Below, piece by piece: positions 1-7,198 of a DNA stretch of 16,556 nt (the first letter of the stretch is position 1; every line of letters begins with the position of its first letter). Below the pieces are notes generated by a model. The model was not told the DNA's origin. It did not search any database and saw only the letters and a program-made list of their open reading frames with translations. The stretch is from CAYWFU01 sp964457585 (GTDB taxonomy: Bacteria; JACRDZ01), in NCBI GenBank assembly GCA_964457585.1, contig CAYWFU010000074.1:1-16556 (forward strand). The letters are read 5' to 3'. A program made the position numbers and the translations under genes.

Positions 1-67
1 TTCTCTTCTTATATTATTTAATTTTATTTGTTTTTTTTATCTTGGGAAATTTCTGCGGGTTTACGAA

Positions 68-250
68 TTATTTCGATTTAGAACATTTTTTATTATATTG
101 TTCCCGCCATTTAGCCGCATATTTGCTTATCCATTCAAAAGCTGCTTCATTCCTGCCTACTTCCCTGCATAATTTTTTGGAAAGATGTTCTTGATACTTA
201 AGAATTTCTTTTCTCTGGGCTAACTGACAACTAATTTGTTTTTTTGCCAA
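68..250 (-). CDS. Small hypothetical protein, 60 aa, TTG start
   Basis: I do not recognise a named family. The product is 60 residues, basic, and has no signal peptide or membrane segment. It looks helical, with conserved-looking aromatic and basic residues towards the C-terminus (a W-I-S-K-Y-A-x-K-W-R pattern around residues 39-48) and two Cys (8 and 28) plus Cys56 near the end. The start is TTG, read on the minus strand at 250. It is supported by a GGAGG ribosome site at 258-262 with a 7-base spacer, and no ATG or GTG gives a better fit. It is read in the same direction as the Uma2-type gene, 143 bases downstream of it, but three hairpins lie between them, so co-transcription is uncertain. 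The clean ribosome site and the codon pattern make a real gene likely. A DNA- or RNA-binding accessory role is possible but is not shown by any motif. Confidence 0.6.
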   Translation of the reverse strand: MAKKQISCQLAQRKEILKYQEHLSKKLCREVGRNEAAFEWISKYAAKWREQYNKKCSKSK

Positions 251-257
251 AATATTT

Positions 258-262
258 CCTCC
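258..262 (-). promoter_or_regulatory. Ribosome binding site deciding a TTG start
   Basis: GGAGG on the minus strand, 7 bases before the TTG at 250. It is the reason for accepting a TTG start for the 60-residue gene. Confidence 0.6.
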
Positions 263-290
263 AGCTTTAAATTCCTATACATAAATTTAG

Positions 291-346
291 GCTCGATAAA
301 TCGAGCAACTACAATGCATTGTTTGTAGCTGCCCAATTTATTGGGC
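291..346. repeat. Cluster of three short hairpins
   Basis: Three inverted repeats lie side by side. The first is GCTCGAT-AA-ATCGAGC (291-306). The second has stem CTACAA/TTGTAG (309-314 and 323-328) around a palindromic ACAATGCATTGT core. The third is GCCCAAT-TT-ATTGGGC (331-346). The outer two share a design of a 7-base perfect stem with a 2-base loop. They sit downstream of the minus-strand Uma2 gene. They could act as a compound transcription stop, but no clear U-run follows on the minus strand. A dispersed repetitive element is at least as likely. Confidence 0.55.
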
Positions 347-393
347 ATTTTCAATTTTCTATACTTTACAACATTATAACAGTCCCTTATCTT

Positions 394-981
394 TTAAAAA
401 ATTCCCAGCATCTCATCAATTTTTATAGTTATATCATGGAAATTTGTTGGTGTTATTGATTCAGTATGATGTAATTTTATCATTACTTTATATCCATCTT
501 GCGATGGAGAATGATAAATTTCAACTGTATTTTCTAAAATATTTACCAGCCATACCTCCTGAATTCCACTTTTAGCATAAAGTGGGATCTTAATTGTTCG
601 ATCGTATTCAATAGAACTATCTGCTACTTCAATAATTAACAATACATCTTCTGGACGAGGATGATGTTCTGAATAAAAATCCGTACGTTTTTTTAAAATA
701 GTTACATCCGGCTCTGGTTCAGATTGTTCATCTAAATCAATTGGATTCTGGACCCTAATAATGGCTCTTTTTTGTAACTTTTCAAACAACAAATTACTAA
801 TACTATCCACTCGTGAAGCATGTTTACTTCCTATAGGTGTCATATCAATTATCCTCCCATCAATAAGCTCAACATTATCATCCTCGTGTAAAATACCTGC
901 TTCAGCCAGATGGTAATATTCTTTAACAGTAAAACGATGTATCGGTAATTCTATATTTGGGTTTGAATTTATTTGTGTCAT
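394..981 (-). CDS. Uma2-family (DUF820) PD-(D/E)XK endonuclease-like protein
   Basis: A 195-residue protein of the Uma2/DUF820 family, which has a PD-(D/E)XK nuclease fold and is common in multiple copies in cyanobacteria and environmental bacteria. The true biochemical role is mostly unknown. Family marks seen here are F-T-V-x-E-Y (17-22), V-E-L-I-D-G-R-I-I-D-M (38-48), E-P-D-V (90-93, likely catalytic Asp92), I-I-E-V-A-D-S-S (116-123, likely catalytic Glu118), Y-D-R-x-x-K (126-131) and Y-A-x-x-G-I-x-E-V-W (135-144). All putative active-site residues are present, so the gene looks intact. An in-frame ATG at 1014 would add 11 residues. The ATG at 981 is preferred because an AGGAGGAGGA ribosome site (991-1000) precedes it with normal spacing, and that site falls inside the longer reading. 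The gene lies 79 bases beyond the end of the TPR gene on the same strand. Confidence 0.88.
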   Translation of the reverse strand: MTQINSNPNIELPIHRFTVKEYYHLAEAGILHEDDNVELIDGRIIDMTPIGSKHASRVDSISNLLFEKLQKRAIIRVQNPIDLDEQSEPEPDVTILKKRTDFYSEHHPRPEDVLLIIEVADSSIEYDRTIKIPLYAKSGIQEVWLVNILENTVEIYHSPSQDGYKVMIKLHHTESITPTNFHDITIKIDEMLGIF

Positions 982-990
982 ATGATTATT

Positions 991-1000
991 TCCTCCTCCT
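991..1000 (-). promoter_or_regulatory. Ribosome binding site deciding the Uma2 start
   Basis: AGGAGGAGGA on the minus strand, about 10 bases before the ATG at 981. It would be coding sequence if the upstream ATG at 1014 were used, so it argues for the shorter protein. Confidence 0.65.
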
Positions 1001-1060
1001 ATGATGACAGTCAAGCTTTTCTACTCATATAGACTGTTTTTTTGTTTTAAGTTACCCAAG

Positions 1061-4000
1061 TTATCCTTTAAATTTTATTTCAATATTAGGGTCAATCTTA
1101 ACCGCGGTTTTGAATTCTTTCATTGCATCAGCATACATACCTTTTTTAATATAAGCAAGCCCAAGATTATTATAAGCTTCAGCAAAATTCTTATCTATAT
1201 TAATACATTTCTGAAATTCAAGAATTGCTTCGTCATACATACATTTTTGTGTGTAAATAACACCAAGTAAATTATGATATAATTTGTCATCAGAATTATG
1301 GAGTAACCCTCTGCGGGCGATTTCCATAGCTTTATCAAAATCCTGAAGATTCAAATAGCAATTTGCAATATTAAAATCGATTTCATATTTATTCACGTCA
1401 AATTTCATTATTTCAGTATAATCTTTCAAAGCATCAGAATAATTTCCCATTTGATAAAGTTTGTTTGCTTTATCCATATAAATATTTTTTAAACGCTCTT
1501 TAACATCTAAATAATCAGGTTGATGCTTTAACAAATTCTCAAAATATTGAATTGCCTCTTTATGGAATTTCCTTTTTTCAAAAGCAACAGCTAAATTATA
1601 CTGAATTTCAATATTATCAGGATTTTTTTCCAGTATTTTTTTTGCTTCACGAATAGCTTCAGCATATTTTTCCTCTTCTAAATAAATTTCCATTCTGTGC
1701 AAATCTAATTCTTCAAGTTTTTCAGATATGTCTTTATAGTGATCACCTTCACTCTTTTTTAAAATTTTATCAAAAAACTTTTTCGCTTTATCCAGCGATC
1801 CTCTGTTCTCATAAATTGTACCTAATCTATAAAATATTTCTTCATTTTCAATTCCATTTGCTATAGCTTTTTCATAGTATTTACCTGCATTATCATTATC
1901 TGATTTATCGAAAAATATAGCTCCTGCTTTAGCATATAATTGCCCGATTTTTTTAGGAATATCCTGATAATTTTTATCTATTTCAATTACCCGATCATAT
2001 GCTTCAGCAGCTTTATCAAAATTACCATTGTTTTCATATATTATTCCTAAATTATAATTAGCTTGAATGGATTTAGGATTTAGATTAATTATTTTTTCAA
2101 ATAAATTTCTTGCTGTATCAGTTTTATTATTTTTTATAAAATCCAATGCAAAATAAAGATAAATTTCTTCAAGTCTATTTTTAACTTCGGAATAATTGTT
2201 ATCAAGCTTTAGTACTTCCTCATATTCAAGCAGAGCTTTGTTTTTTTCATTTCTGATTAAATATATTTCCCCCATAATAAAATGCAATTTAGCACTGTTG
2301 GGATCTGTTAAAATAAGCTGGCTGCATTCAGCAAAAGCTTCATCATATTTTTTCTCTTCAAAAAGGTTAAAAACATGCTGAGCTGTCATTCGTTCCATAA
2401 TTTCACTTATATCACGATAATCCTTATCAATTTCATAAACAGTTTTATACATATTATAACTTTCTGTTTTACTGCCTGATTTTTCGTAAATTATTGCAAT
2501 CTGATAAGTTGCTTCTATATTTTTAGGTGAGACAGCTAATGTATTTTTATATTCCTGACTTGCTTCTGTCAATTTTTCTTTATCAAATAAATCATTAGCT
2601 TTGCTTAAATAAACTCTTTCCAGATGAGATAAAAGACCTTTATAATCCGGATTTATGTCTTTTAATTTTTTATATTGTTCAATTGCTTTATCAAATTCAA
2701 GCATGTTTTCATATACATTTCCCAGTTTGAAAATGAATTCTGGTTCTTTTGGATATAATTCTGTCAATTTATGAAATTGTTCTTCTGCTTTATCAAAAAT
2801 ATGTTCTTTAAGATAGTTTTCCCCTAATTCAATTAATACATCTTTTATTGATTTTTCCATATCAGGAAAATTAGCACCCTGCTGTTTAGCTTTTTCAAAA
2901 TATTCAAAAGCTTTGGCAGGCACATGTCTTTTATTATAGCATTTTGCAATTGTATAATATATTTCAGGTTTATTCGGATTTATTGCGATAATTTTTTCAT
3001 AATAAGTGATAGCTTCCATAAAACAATTTTGTTTAATAAATTCATCAGCTATCAGGTAATATAAATCCAAAATTTTTTCCTGTAACCCTGTGAGGTGGGC
3101 ATCGTTTGCTCTTGCTTTTTCATAATTTTCAACTGCTTCAAACAGCATATTTCTTTTTTCATAAATTGTCGCAATTTTAAAATATATTGGAGCGGTTTTA
3201 TTAGGATCTACTTCAAGGATTTTTTTGAATAGTAAAATAGATTCATCTAATTTCTTCTGAGTGAATAAAACATTTGCTTTCCATAAATAAATTGTTCTTA
3301 TTTTTTCTAATACATCTTTATAATCTTTAGATTTCTGGAAAATTTTTTCATAATATTCCAATGCCTCATCATATCTTTTTCGTTTATCATATAAAAGCGC
3401 TACTTTATAAACACATTCAATATTATCAGGATCAATCTGAATTATCTTTTTATATTGTTCAAATGCATCCTGATAACGTATTTTAGCAAAAAATGCTTCT
3501 GCTTTATTTGTGTATAGCTGCACCAGTTTTAATTTAACATTTTTAAAATTTACATCTTTTTTAGCGATCTTTTCAAAAATATCAATTGATTCATCAATTA
3601 AATCTTTTTCATTATAAATAATACCAAGACCATAAAGAGCTTCCATATCTTCTGGATTTCTAGTCAGGATCTCCTTGCAGCGTATAATAGCTTCATCCAA
3701 TTTTCTTTCTTTTATTAAAGAAAAAATAATAGTAAAGGAAAGTTCTTCAAGTTTTTCTTTTATTCCGGGGAAATCAGGATCTTTTTCTTTTATAAAATTA
3801 AATTCATTAATAGCTTCGCCTGTCATATTCTGCATTAATAATGTTTCACCCAATCGATAATGTATATCAAGTTCGTCAGGATAATTTTCCAATATTCTTT
3901 TAAAATAAGCTGTTGCTTTTACAAATTGATTGCTTAGAACTGCATTATCCCCGGCTCTTAAGAGCAAGTCTTTTATTTTTTCTTTAAACTGATTATTTTC

Positions 4001-4966
4001 ATTCTTTTCATTACCTAAATCTAAACGTTCATAAACTGCAATAGCTTCTTCCAGCATACTTCCTTCTTCATAAGCATATGCTATCTTAAAATAAATTTCG
4101 GAATTTTTACTTATTTCAAGAGCAGATTTATATTGAGTTATAGCTTCATTATATTTTTTTTCTACGGTTAATTTATCTCCATTTTTTATATATATATTGC
4201 TGATTTTTTTATCAACATCCTGAAAATGCGGTTCAATTTCTAAAACTTTTTTATATTGCTCCATAGCTTTAGAATAATCTCTACCAGAATCATAAATCAT
4301 CCCAAGATAATAATAACTTATAGGATTTTGAGGGTCCTTCTCTATTGCATAATTCAAATCTTCAAGTGCTTTGGAATATTCACCTTTAAAAAAATAAACT
4401 ATACCCAAATTTATATAAATCTCAATATAGCTAGGATCAGCTTTTAATACTATCTCATATTCTTCAATTGCTTTTTCATATTCACCCTTATATTTATATG
4501 CTAATCCAAGATTAACATGAGCTGGAATATGATCAGGCTTAAGTTCAATTACTTTTTTATACATTTCCAGCGCTTCGTCATATTTCTTCATATGACGATA
4601 AACAATCGCCATATTATAATATGCTTCAGTATAATCAGACCTAATTTCTATTGCCTGTTTATAAACTTCAATCGCTTTTTTATAAAGTCCTTTTCTTCTA
4701 TAAACAACCCCTAATTTGTTATATGCTAATACATAACCAGGGTCAAATTCTATTGACTTTTTATAACATTCAATAGCTTTATCAAATAAACCTTTTCTAT
4801 AATAAATAAATCCTAAATTGTTATAAACAACAGGATATTCAGGATCAAACTGAAGGGCTTTTTCATATTCAGAAATAGCTCTATCATATTTACCCTTTTT
4901 ACGGTAAATAACACCTAGAGCATTATGAACCTCAGCTTTTTTATGTTCTTCCAAATTTACCGGCAT
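1061..4966 (-). CDS. Giant tetratricopeptide-repeat protein, 1301 aa
   Basis: A solenoid built almost wholly of TPR motifs, with no signal peptide, membrane segment or catalytic domain visible. Residues about 10-250 form seven canonical 34-residue TPRs (A-x-x-x-L-G-x-x-Y-x-x-x-G-x-x-x-x-A-I-x-x-Y ... D-P). From about 263 to 1166 the pattern changes to twelve units of 75-76 residues. Each unit is one 34-residue TPR plus one lengthened 41-residue TPR ending in a K-D-Y-x-D-V-x-E-K-I-x-x-I-Y type helix. The C-terminus (1167-1301) returns to canonical TPRs. The start ATG at 4966 has a GAGG site at 4974-4977. It is the last gene of an operon with DUF4159 and PDZ genes, 16 bases after the DUF4159 stop. 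TPR arrays are protein-binding scaffolds, so a cytoplasmic or envelope-associated scaffold role is inferred. The two upstream products look exported while this one lacks a leader, which makes its location uncertain. Confidence 0.93.
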   Translation of the reverse strand: MPVNLEEHKKAEVHNALGVIYRKKGKYDRAISEYEKALQFDPEYPVVYNNLGFIYYRKGLFDKAIECYKKSIEFDPGYVLAYNKLGVVYRRKGLYKKAIEVYKQAIEIRSDYTEAYYNMAIVYRHMKKYDEALEMYKKVIELKPDHIPAHVNLGLAYKYKGEYEKAIEEYEIVLKADPSYIEIYINLGIVYFFKGEYSKALEDLNYAIEKDPQNPISYYYLGMIYDSGRDYSKAMEQYKKVLEIEPHFQDVDKKISNIYIKNGDKLTVEKKYNEAITQYKSALEISKNSEIYFKIAYAYEEGSMLEEAIAVYERLDLGNEKNENNQFKEKIKDLLLRAGDNAVLSNQFVKATAYFKRILENYPDELDIHYRLGETLLMQNMTGEAINEFNFIKEKDPDFPGIKEKLEELSFTIIFSLIKERKLDEAIIRCKEILTRNPEDMEALYGLGIIYNEKDLIDESIDIFEKIAKKDVNFKNVKLKLVQLYTNKAEAFFAKIRYQDAFEQYKKIIQIDPDNIECVYKVALLYDKRKRYDEALEYYEKIFQKSKDYKDVLEKIRTIYLWKANVLFTQKKLDESILLFKKILEVDPNKTAPIYFKIATIYEKRNMLFEAVENYEKARANDAHLTGLQEKILDLYYLIADEFIKQNCFMEAITYYEKIIAINPNKPEIYYTIAKCYNKRHVPAKAFEYFEKAKQQGANFPDMEKSIKDVLIELGENYLKEHIFDKAEEQFHKLTELYPKEPEFIFKLGNVYENMLEFDKAIEQYKKLKDINPDYKGLLSHLERVYLSKANDLFDKEKLTEASQEYKNTLAVSPKNIEATYQIAIIYEKSGSKTESYNMYKTVYEIDKDYRDISEIMERMTAQHVFNLFEEKKYDEAFAECSQLILTDPNSAKLHFIMGEIYLIRNEKNKALLEYEEVLKLDNNYSEVKNRLEEIYLYFALDFIKNNKTDTARNLFEKIINLNPKSIQANYNLGIIYENNGNFDKAAEAYDRVIEIDKNYQDIPKKIGQLYAKAGAIFFDKSDNDNAGKYYEKAIANGIENEEIFYRLGTIYENRGSLDKAKKFFDKILKKSEGDHYKDISEKLEELDLHRMEIYLEEEKYAEAIREAKKILEKNPDNIEIQYNLAVAFEKRKFHKEAIQYFENLLKHQPDYLDVKERLKNIYMDKANKLYQMGNYSDALKDYTEIMKFDVNKYEIDFNIANCYLNLQDFDKAMEIARRGLLHNSDDKLYHNLLGVIYTQKCMYDEAILEFQKCINIDKNFAEAYNNLGLAYIKKGMYADAMKEFKTAVKIDPNIEIKFKG
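1469..4180 (-). repeat. Twelve 75-residue TPR super-repeats (about 225-base period)
   Basis: Within the TPR gene, protein residues about 263-1166 fall into twelve consecutive units. Several that I counted are exactly 75 residues (for example the units beginning I-F-S-L-I-K, A-E-A-F-F-A, A-N-D-L-F-D and V-F-N-L-F-E); two are 76. Each unit begins A-x-x-L-F-x-x-K-K-x-D-E-A and ends with an extra helix of the type Y-x-D-V-x-E-K-I-x-x-I-Y. The DNA of the units has diverged, so this is an ancient protein-level amplification, not a recent tandem duplication. Confidence 0.8.
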
Positions 4967-4982
4967 CGTAAAACCTCTTTAA

Positions 4983-5663
4983 TTACTGCAATAAACTAAA
5001 TAAAATAATGTTTATTCCCATTTGAAAAGCTTCTTCTCTTTTCGCTGGAGGATCTTTATGTACTTCAGGGCTTGCCCATCCATCACTTATATTTGTATTA
5101 TAAGTGTAAAATAAAACTAATCTGCCTTTAATAAAAATCCCATAACCATGCGGAGCACCGTCATAATGTTCATGTATCTTTGGCAGTCCTTCAGAAAATT
5201 TATAATAAATATTATAAATTGGATAGGAATAAGGTATTTCAACCAGTTTAACATCAGGAAATATTTTCACAATTTCCTTGCGGATATAATTATCCATTCC
5301 ATAATCATCATCAATATATATAAATCCGCCATTGTCCACAAAAACTCTTAATCTTTCTATTTCTGAAGGTGAAAAATAAATATTACCATGACCTGTAATA
5401 AAAATAAATGGAAAAGAAAAAAAATCAGAATTTTCTATTTCAATTATTTTTTCTGAATTATTAATATTTATTCCTGTTCTTCGAGTAAATTCTTTTGTTA
5501 AATTAGGTATTATTGAAGGATCATTATACCAGTCTCCACCGCCTTGATATTTTAGGCGCGCTATCTGAAACCGATTTTTTTTAAAAATTTCTTCTGCTTG
5601 AACTATTTTAGGATGGAAAATATTCAATATAGAAAATAATATAATTATACTATTAAATTTCAT
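4983..5663 (-). CDS. DUF4159 domain protein, exported
   Basis: A 226-residue protein with an N-terminal hydrophobic leader (about residues 1-23, cleavage probably after V-Q-A), followed by one DUF4159 domain over most of the rest. Features fitting that family are F-x-x-A-R-L-x-Y-x-G-G-G-D-W-Y (32-46), I-T-G-H-G (89-93), the glutamine-amidotransferase-like V-D-N-G-G-F-I-Y-I-D-D-D (109-120) and a late D-G-W-A (194-197). DUF4159 has a GATase-1-like fold and often follows MoxR/BatA-type or TPR genes in Planctomycetes and other diderms. Its biochemical function is not known. The start at 5663 overlaps the stop of the upstream PDZ gene by 4 bases (ATGA), pointing to translational coupling. The stop is 16 bases before the TPR start. 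The protein probably acts in the periplasm, perhaps in complex with the PDZ partner; that last point is inference from the operon. Confidence 0.85.
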   Translation of the reverse strand: MKFNSIIILFSILNIFHPKIVQAEEIFKKNRFQIARLKYQGGGDWYNDPSIIPNLTKEFTRRTGININNSEKIIEIENSDFFSFPFIFITGHGNIYFSPSEIERLRVFVDNGGFIYIDDDYGMDNYIRKEIVKIFPDVKLVEIPYSYPIYNIYYKFSEGLPKIHEHYDGAPHGYGIFIKGRLVLFYTYNTNISDGWASPEVHKDPPAKREEAFQMGINIILFSLLQ

Positions 5664-6427
5664 TCTTCGAAACCATGCTCTTCTGATTTACGAGCAGACT
5701 TTTGAATATCTTTTTGTTCTTTTTTCTCTCCAATTTGTTTGGTTACTGTAATAAAAGCATTGCTATCATCTTTTCTCATTACCAATAAATATATTTCTTT
5801 GAAACACTTTTCACAGGGGTCTTTAGATTTTTCATTTTCCAGATTAACATGACTAATAATTTCATTAAATCCTTCAAGATCTTTAAAGAAATTGCGGTTA
5901 ACTCCTAAAATAATATCATTTTTATTTATCCCATACTTTTCTGCTTTTGAATCTTTTAAAACATCTGTTACTATTATACCAAAAAGGTTAGCTTTTGATA
6001 CTGGTTTAACTTTTAATCCTAAAAATTTAAGAATTTCTTCCGAGCGTTTCCATGCATCTTCTAATATAACTGAAATTTCCATGGTTTCAAATCCACGCAT
6101 TATTGTTAGCTTTAAATTATCACCTATTTTTTTAGATGCTATAATACGATTAAAATCCTCAATATTTGTGATTTCAATATCACCAATTTTTTTAACAATA
6201 TCGCCTTTTTTTAATGAAGGGATATTCAATATATCATTTATTTCAACACCATCACTAATTTCTATTTTTGCTGGTGATTTTGTATGATTATTGACTTTTA
6301 TTCCTATCCATGGTTTTATAATTGCTGGAGAATCAATCATTTTAGAATCATTTTCTTCGCTCCAGACAATATTAGTAACAAATAAAATTAAAATTGATGC
6401 AAAAAATAAATTTTTATTAAATTTCAT
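5660..6427 (-). CDS. Exported protein with two PDZ domains
   Basis: A 255-residue protein with a clear leader (residues 1-23, ending V-W-S) and two PDZ-like domains. The first spans about 38-122 (I-x-x-L-x-K-G-D-I-V-K-K-I-G-D-I-E-I, then F-N-R-I-I and L-K-L-T-I-M-R). The second spans about 137-232 (G-I-I-V-T-D-V-x-x-x-S-x-A-E-K-Y-G-I-N-K-N-D-I-I-L-G-V-N). No protease or other catalytic domain is attached, unlike DegP/HtrA. A C-x-x-C pair sits at 205-208 inside the second domain. The C-terminus (about 233-255) is charged and probably flexible. The start has GGAG at 6434-6437. It is the first gene of the PDZ-DUF4159-TPR operon and its leader begins M-K-F-N, as does that of the next gene. It is likely a periplasmic adaptor that binds peptide tails. 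The partner is unknown. Confidence 0.82.
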   Translation of the reverse strand: MKFNKNLFFASILILFVTNIVWSEENDSKMIDSPAIIKPWIGIKVNNHTKSPAKIEISDGVEINDILNIPSLKKGDIVKKIGDIEITNIEDFNRIIASKKIGDNLKLTIMRGFETMEISVILEDAWKRSEEILKFLGLKVKPVSKANLFGIIVTDVLKDSKAEKYGINKNDIILGVNRNFFKDLEGFNEIISHVNLENEKSKDPCEKCFKEIYLLVMRKDDSNAFITVTKQIGEKKEQKDIQKSARKSEEHGFEE

Positions 6428-6432
6428 TTAAT

Positions 6433-6547
6433 TCTCCTATGAAAGAAAGCAATAAGTACCTAGCAATGAGCAGCGAGTTAAAAAAAATATTTTAAACTCA
6501 TTGCTCATCACTCATTGCTCATTGCTTGTTATTATGTCATCTCCTAT
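6433..6547. repeat. Long hairpin repeat with flanking 8-base direct repeats
   Basis: A 32-base imperfect inverted repeat, with arms at 6448-6479 and 6495-6526 and an AT loop. It is built of variants of AGCAATGAGC. The same 8 bases, TCTCCTAT, lie on both sides (6433-6440 and 6540-6547). On the minus strand that octamer is ATAGGAGA, the ribosome site of the PDZ gene. The layout looks like insertion of a non-coding repetitive element beside the ribosome site, duplicating it. There is no transposase and no clear role as a terminator, although a stem in the leader of the minus-strand operon could affect its mRNA. Confidence 0.65.
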
Positions 6548-6634
6548 TAAAATTTTAATAATTATATATCTAAAATTACTGGATTGTCAATATCTCTGAA
6601 TCATATCTCTGAATTAGTAACTTTAGAAAAAAAC

Positions 6635-6663
6635 TTGACATCTCTCTTTATTTATAATATTAT
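6635..6663 (+). promoter_or_regulatory. Sigma-70 type promoter of fur
   Basis: TTGACA (6635-6640), a 17-base spacer, then TATTAT (6658-6663). This is the best promoter in the window. Its -10 element runs into the Fur operator, so fur should be autoregulated. Confidence 0.65.
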
Positions 6664-6689
6664 CATTAGTGATAATGATATTCAATTTC
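6659..6689 (+). promoter_or_regulatory. Overlapping Fur operators upstream of fur
   Basis: The 19 bases at 6671-6689 match the Fur box GATAATGATAATCATTATC at 16 positions. Overlapping it, ATTATCA-TTAG-TGATAAT (6659-6676) is a perfect 7-base inverted repeat with a 4-base spacer. The site covers the -10 element and the expected transcription start, which suits repression by Fur-Fe(II). Confidence 0.7.
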
Positions 6690-6702
6690 ATTATGGTGAA
6701 AT

Positions 6703-7143
6703 ATGGGCAAAGAAAAAGAACATAAAATATTTGAAGATTATCTTAAAATTAAAGATCTCAGACATAGCTTACAGCGCAAAGAGATACTTGATATTTTTTT
6801 AGATATTGACAAACATTTAACAGCCGAAGAACTTTATCGTATTGTTAAAAGTAAAAATTCTTCATTGGGGACTGCAACTGTTTATCGAACATTAAAACTG
6901 CTTTGTGAGTGCGGGCTTTGCCGGGAATTAAGGTTTGAAGATGGGACTACCAGATATGAACATTTGTACGGACATGAACATCACGATCATATTATTTGCA
7001 CAAAATGCGGAAAATTCATAGAAGTAATTGATCCTGAAATTGAACGCTTGCAGGAAAGATTATTTAAATTACACGGATTTCATCCAGAGAGACATAGAAT
7101 GGAACTTTATGGAGTTTGCAGGAATTGTAAAAATAGTATTTAA
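6703..7143 (+). CDS. fur: Ferric uptake regulator Fur
   Basis: A 146-residue Fur-family repressor of usual length. The N-terminal winged helix (about 15-85) holds the recognition helix motif G-T-A-T-V-Y-R-T-L (56-64). The dimerisation and metal domain has the H-E-H-H-D-H-I-I-C-T-K-C-G signature (91-103), with Cys99 and Cys102 paired with a second C-x-x-C at 139-142 for the structural zinc. H91, H93, H94, H96, E112, H127 and H131 are available for regulatory metal. The start at 6703 follows a short GGTGA site, so translation may be modest. The upstream promoter overlaps two Fur-type operators, and three more Fur boxes precede transport genes downstream. This context makes Fur (iron) far more likely than Zur or PerR. 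It stands alone as a transcription unit, 55 bases before the permease start. Confidence 0.92.
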   Translation: MGKEKEHKIFEDYLKIKDLRHSLQRKEILDIFLDIDKHLTAEELYRIVKSKNSSLGTATVYRTLKLLCECGLCRELRFEDGTTRYEHLYGHEHHDHIICTKCGKFIEVIDPEIERLQERLFKLHGFHPERHRMELYGVCRNCKNSI

Positions 7144-7157
7144 TATTAATTATTATT

Positions 7158-7176
7158 GATAATGAAAATCAATATC
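7158..7176 (+). promoter_or_regulatory. Fur box before the permease
   Basis: GATAATGAAAATCAATATC matches the 19-base Fur consensus at 17 positions. It lies just after a possible -10 (TATTAT, 7151-7156) and 22 bases before the permease ATG. The same 19 bases recur before feoA. Confidence 0.8.
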
Positions 7177-7198
7177 AAAAAATTTCAGGAGTAGCGGC

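Noticed and set aside
1001..1060. TTGACT-like -35 upstream of the Uma2 gene (minus strand)
   Set aside because: The matching -10 position would fall inside or beyond the ribosome site, so it cannot serve the gene as read.
1001..1270. 89-residue plus-strand reading opposite the TPR and Uma2 genes
   Set aside because: It is mostly antisense to the TPR gene and has a Phe/Ile/Lys-rich composition typical of antisense AT-rich DNA.
5892..6287. 131-residue plus-strand reading
   Set aside because: It is fully antisense to the PDZ gene, which has a leader, two domains and operon context.
6584..6802. 72-residue plus-strand reading overlapping the fur start
   Set aside because: It covers the fur promoter and operator and the first codons of fur in another frame. 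It has no ribosome site and no family-like sequence.
6703..7143. Zur or PerR instead of Fur
   Set aside because: Downstream targets are feoA, feoB and a porin with classic Fur boxes. Zinc or peroxide genes are absent.
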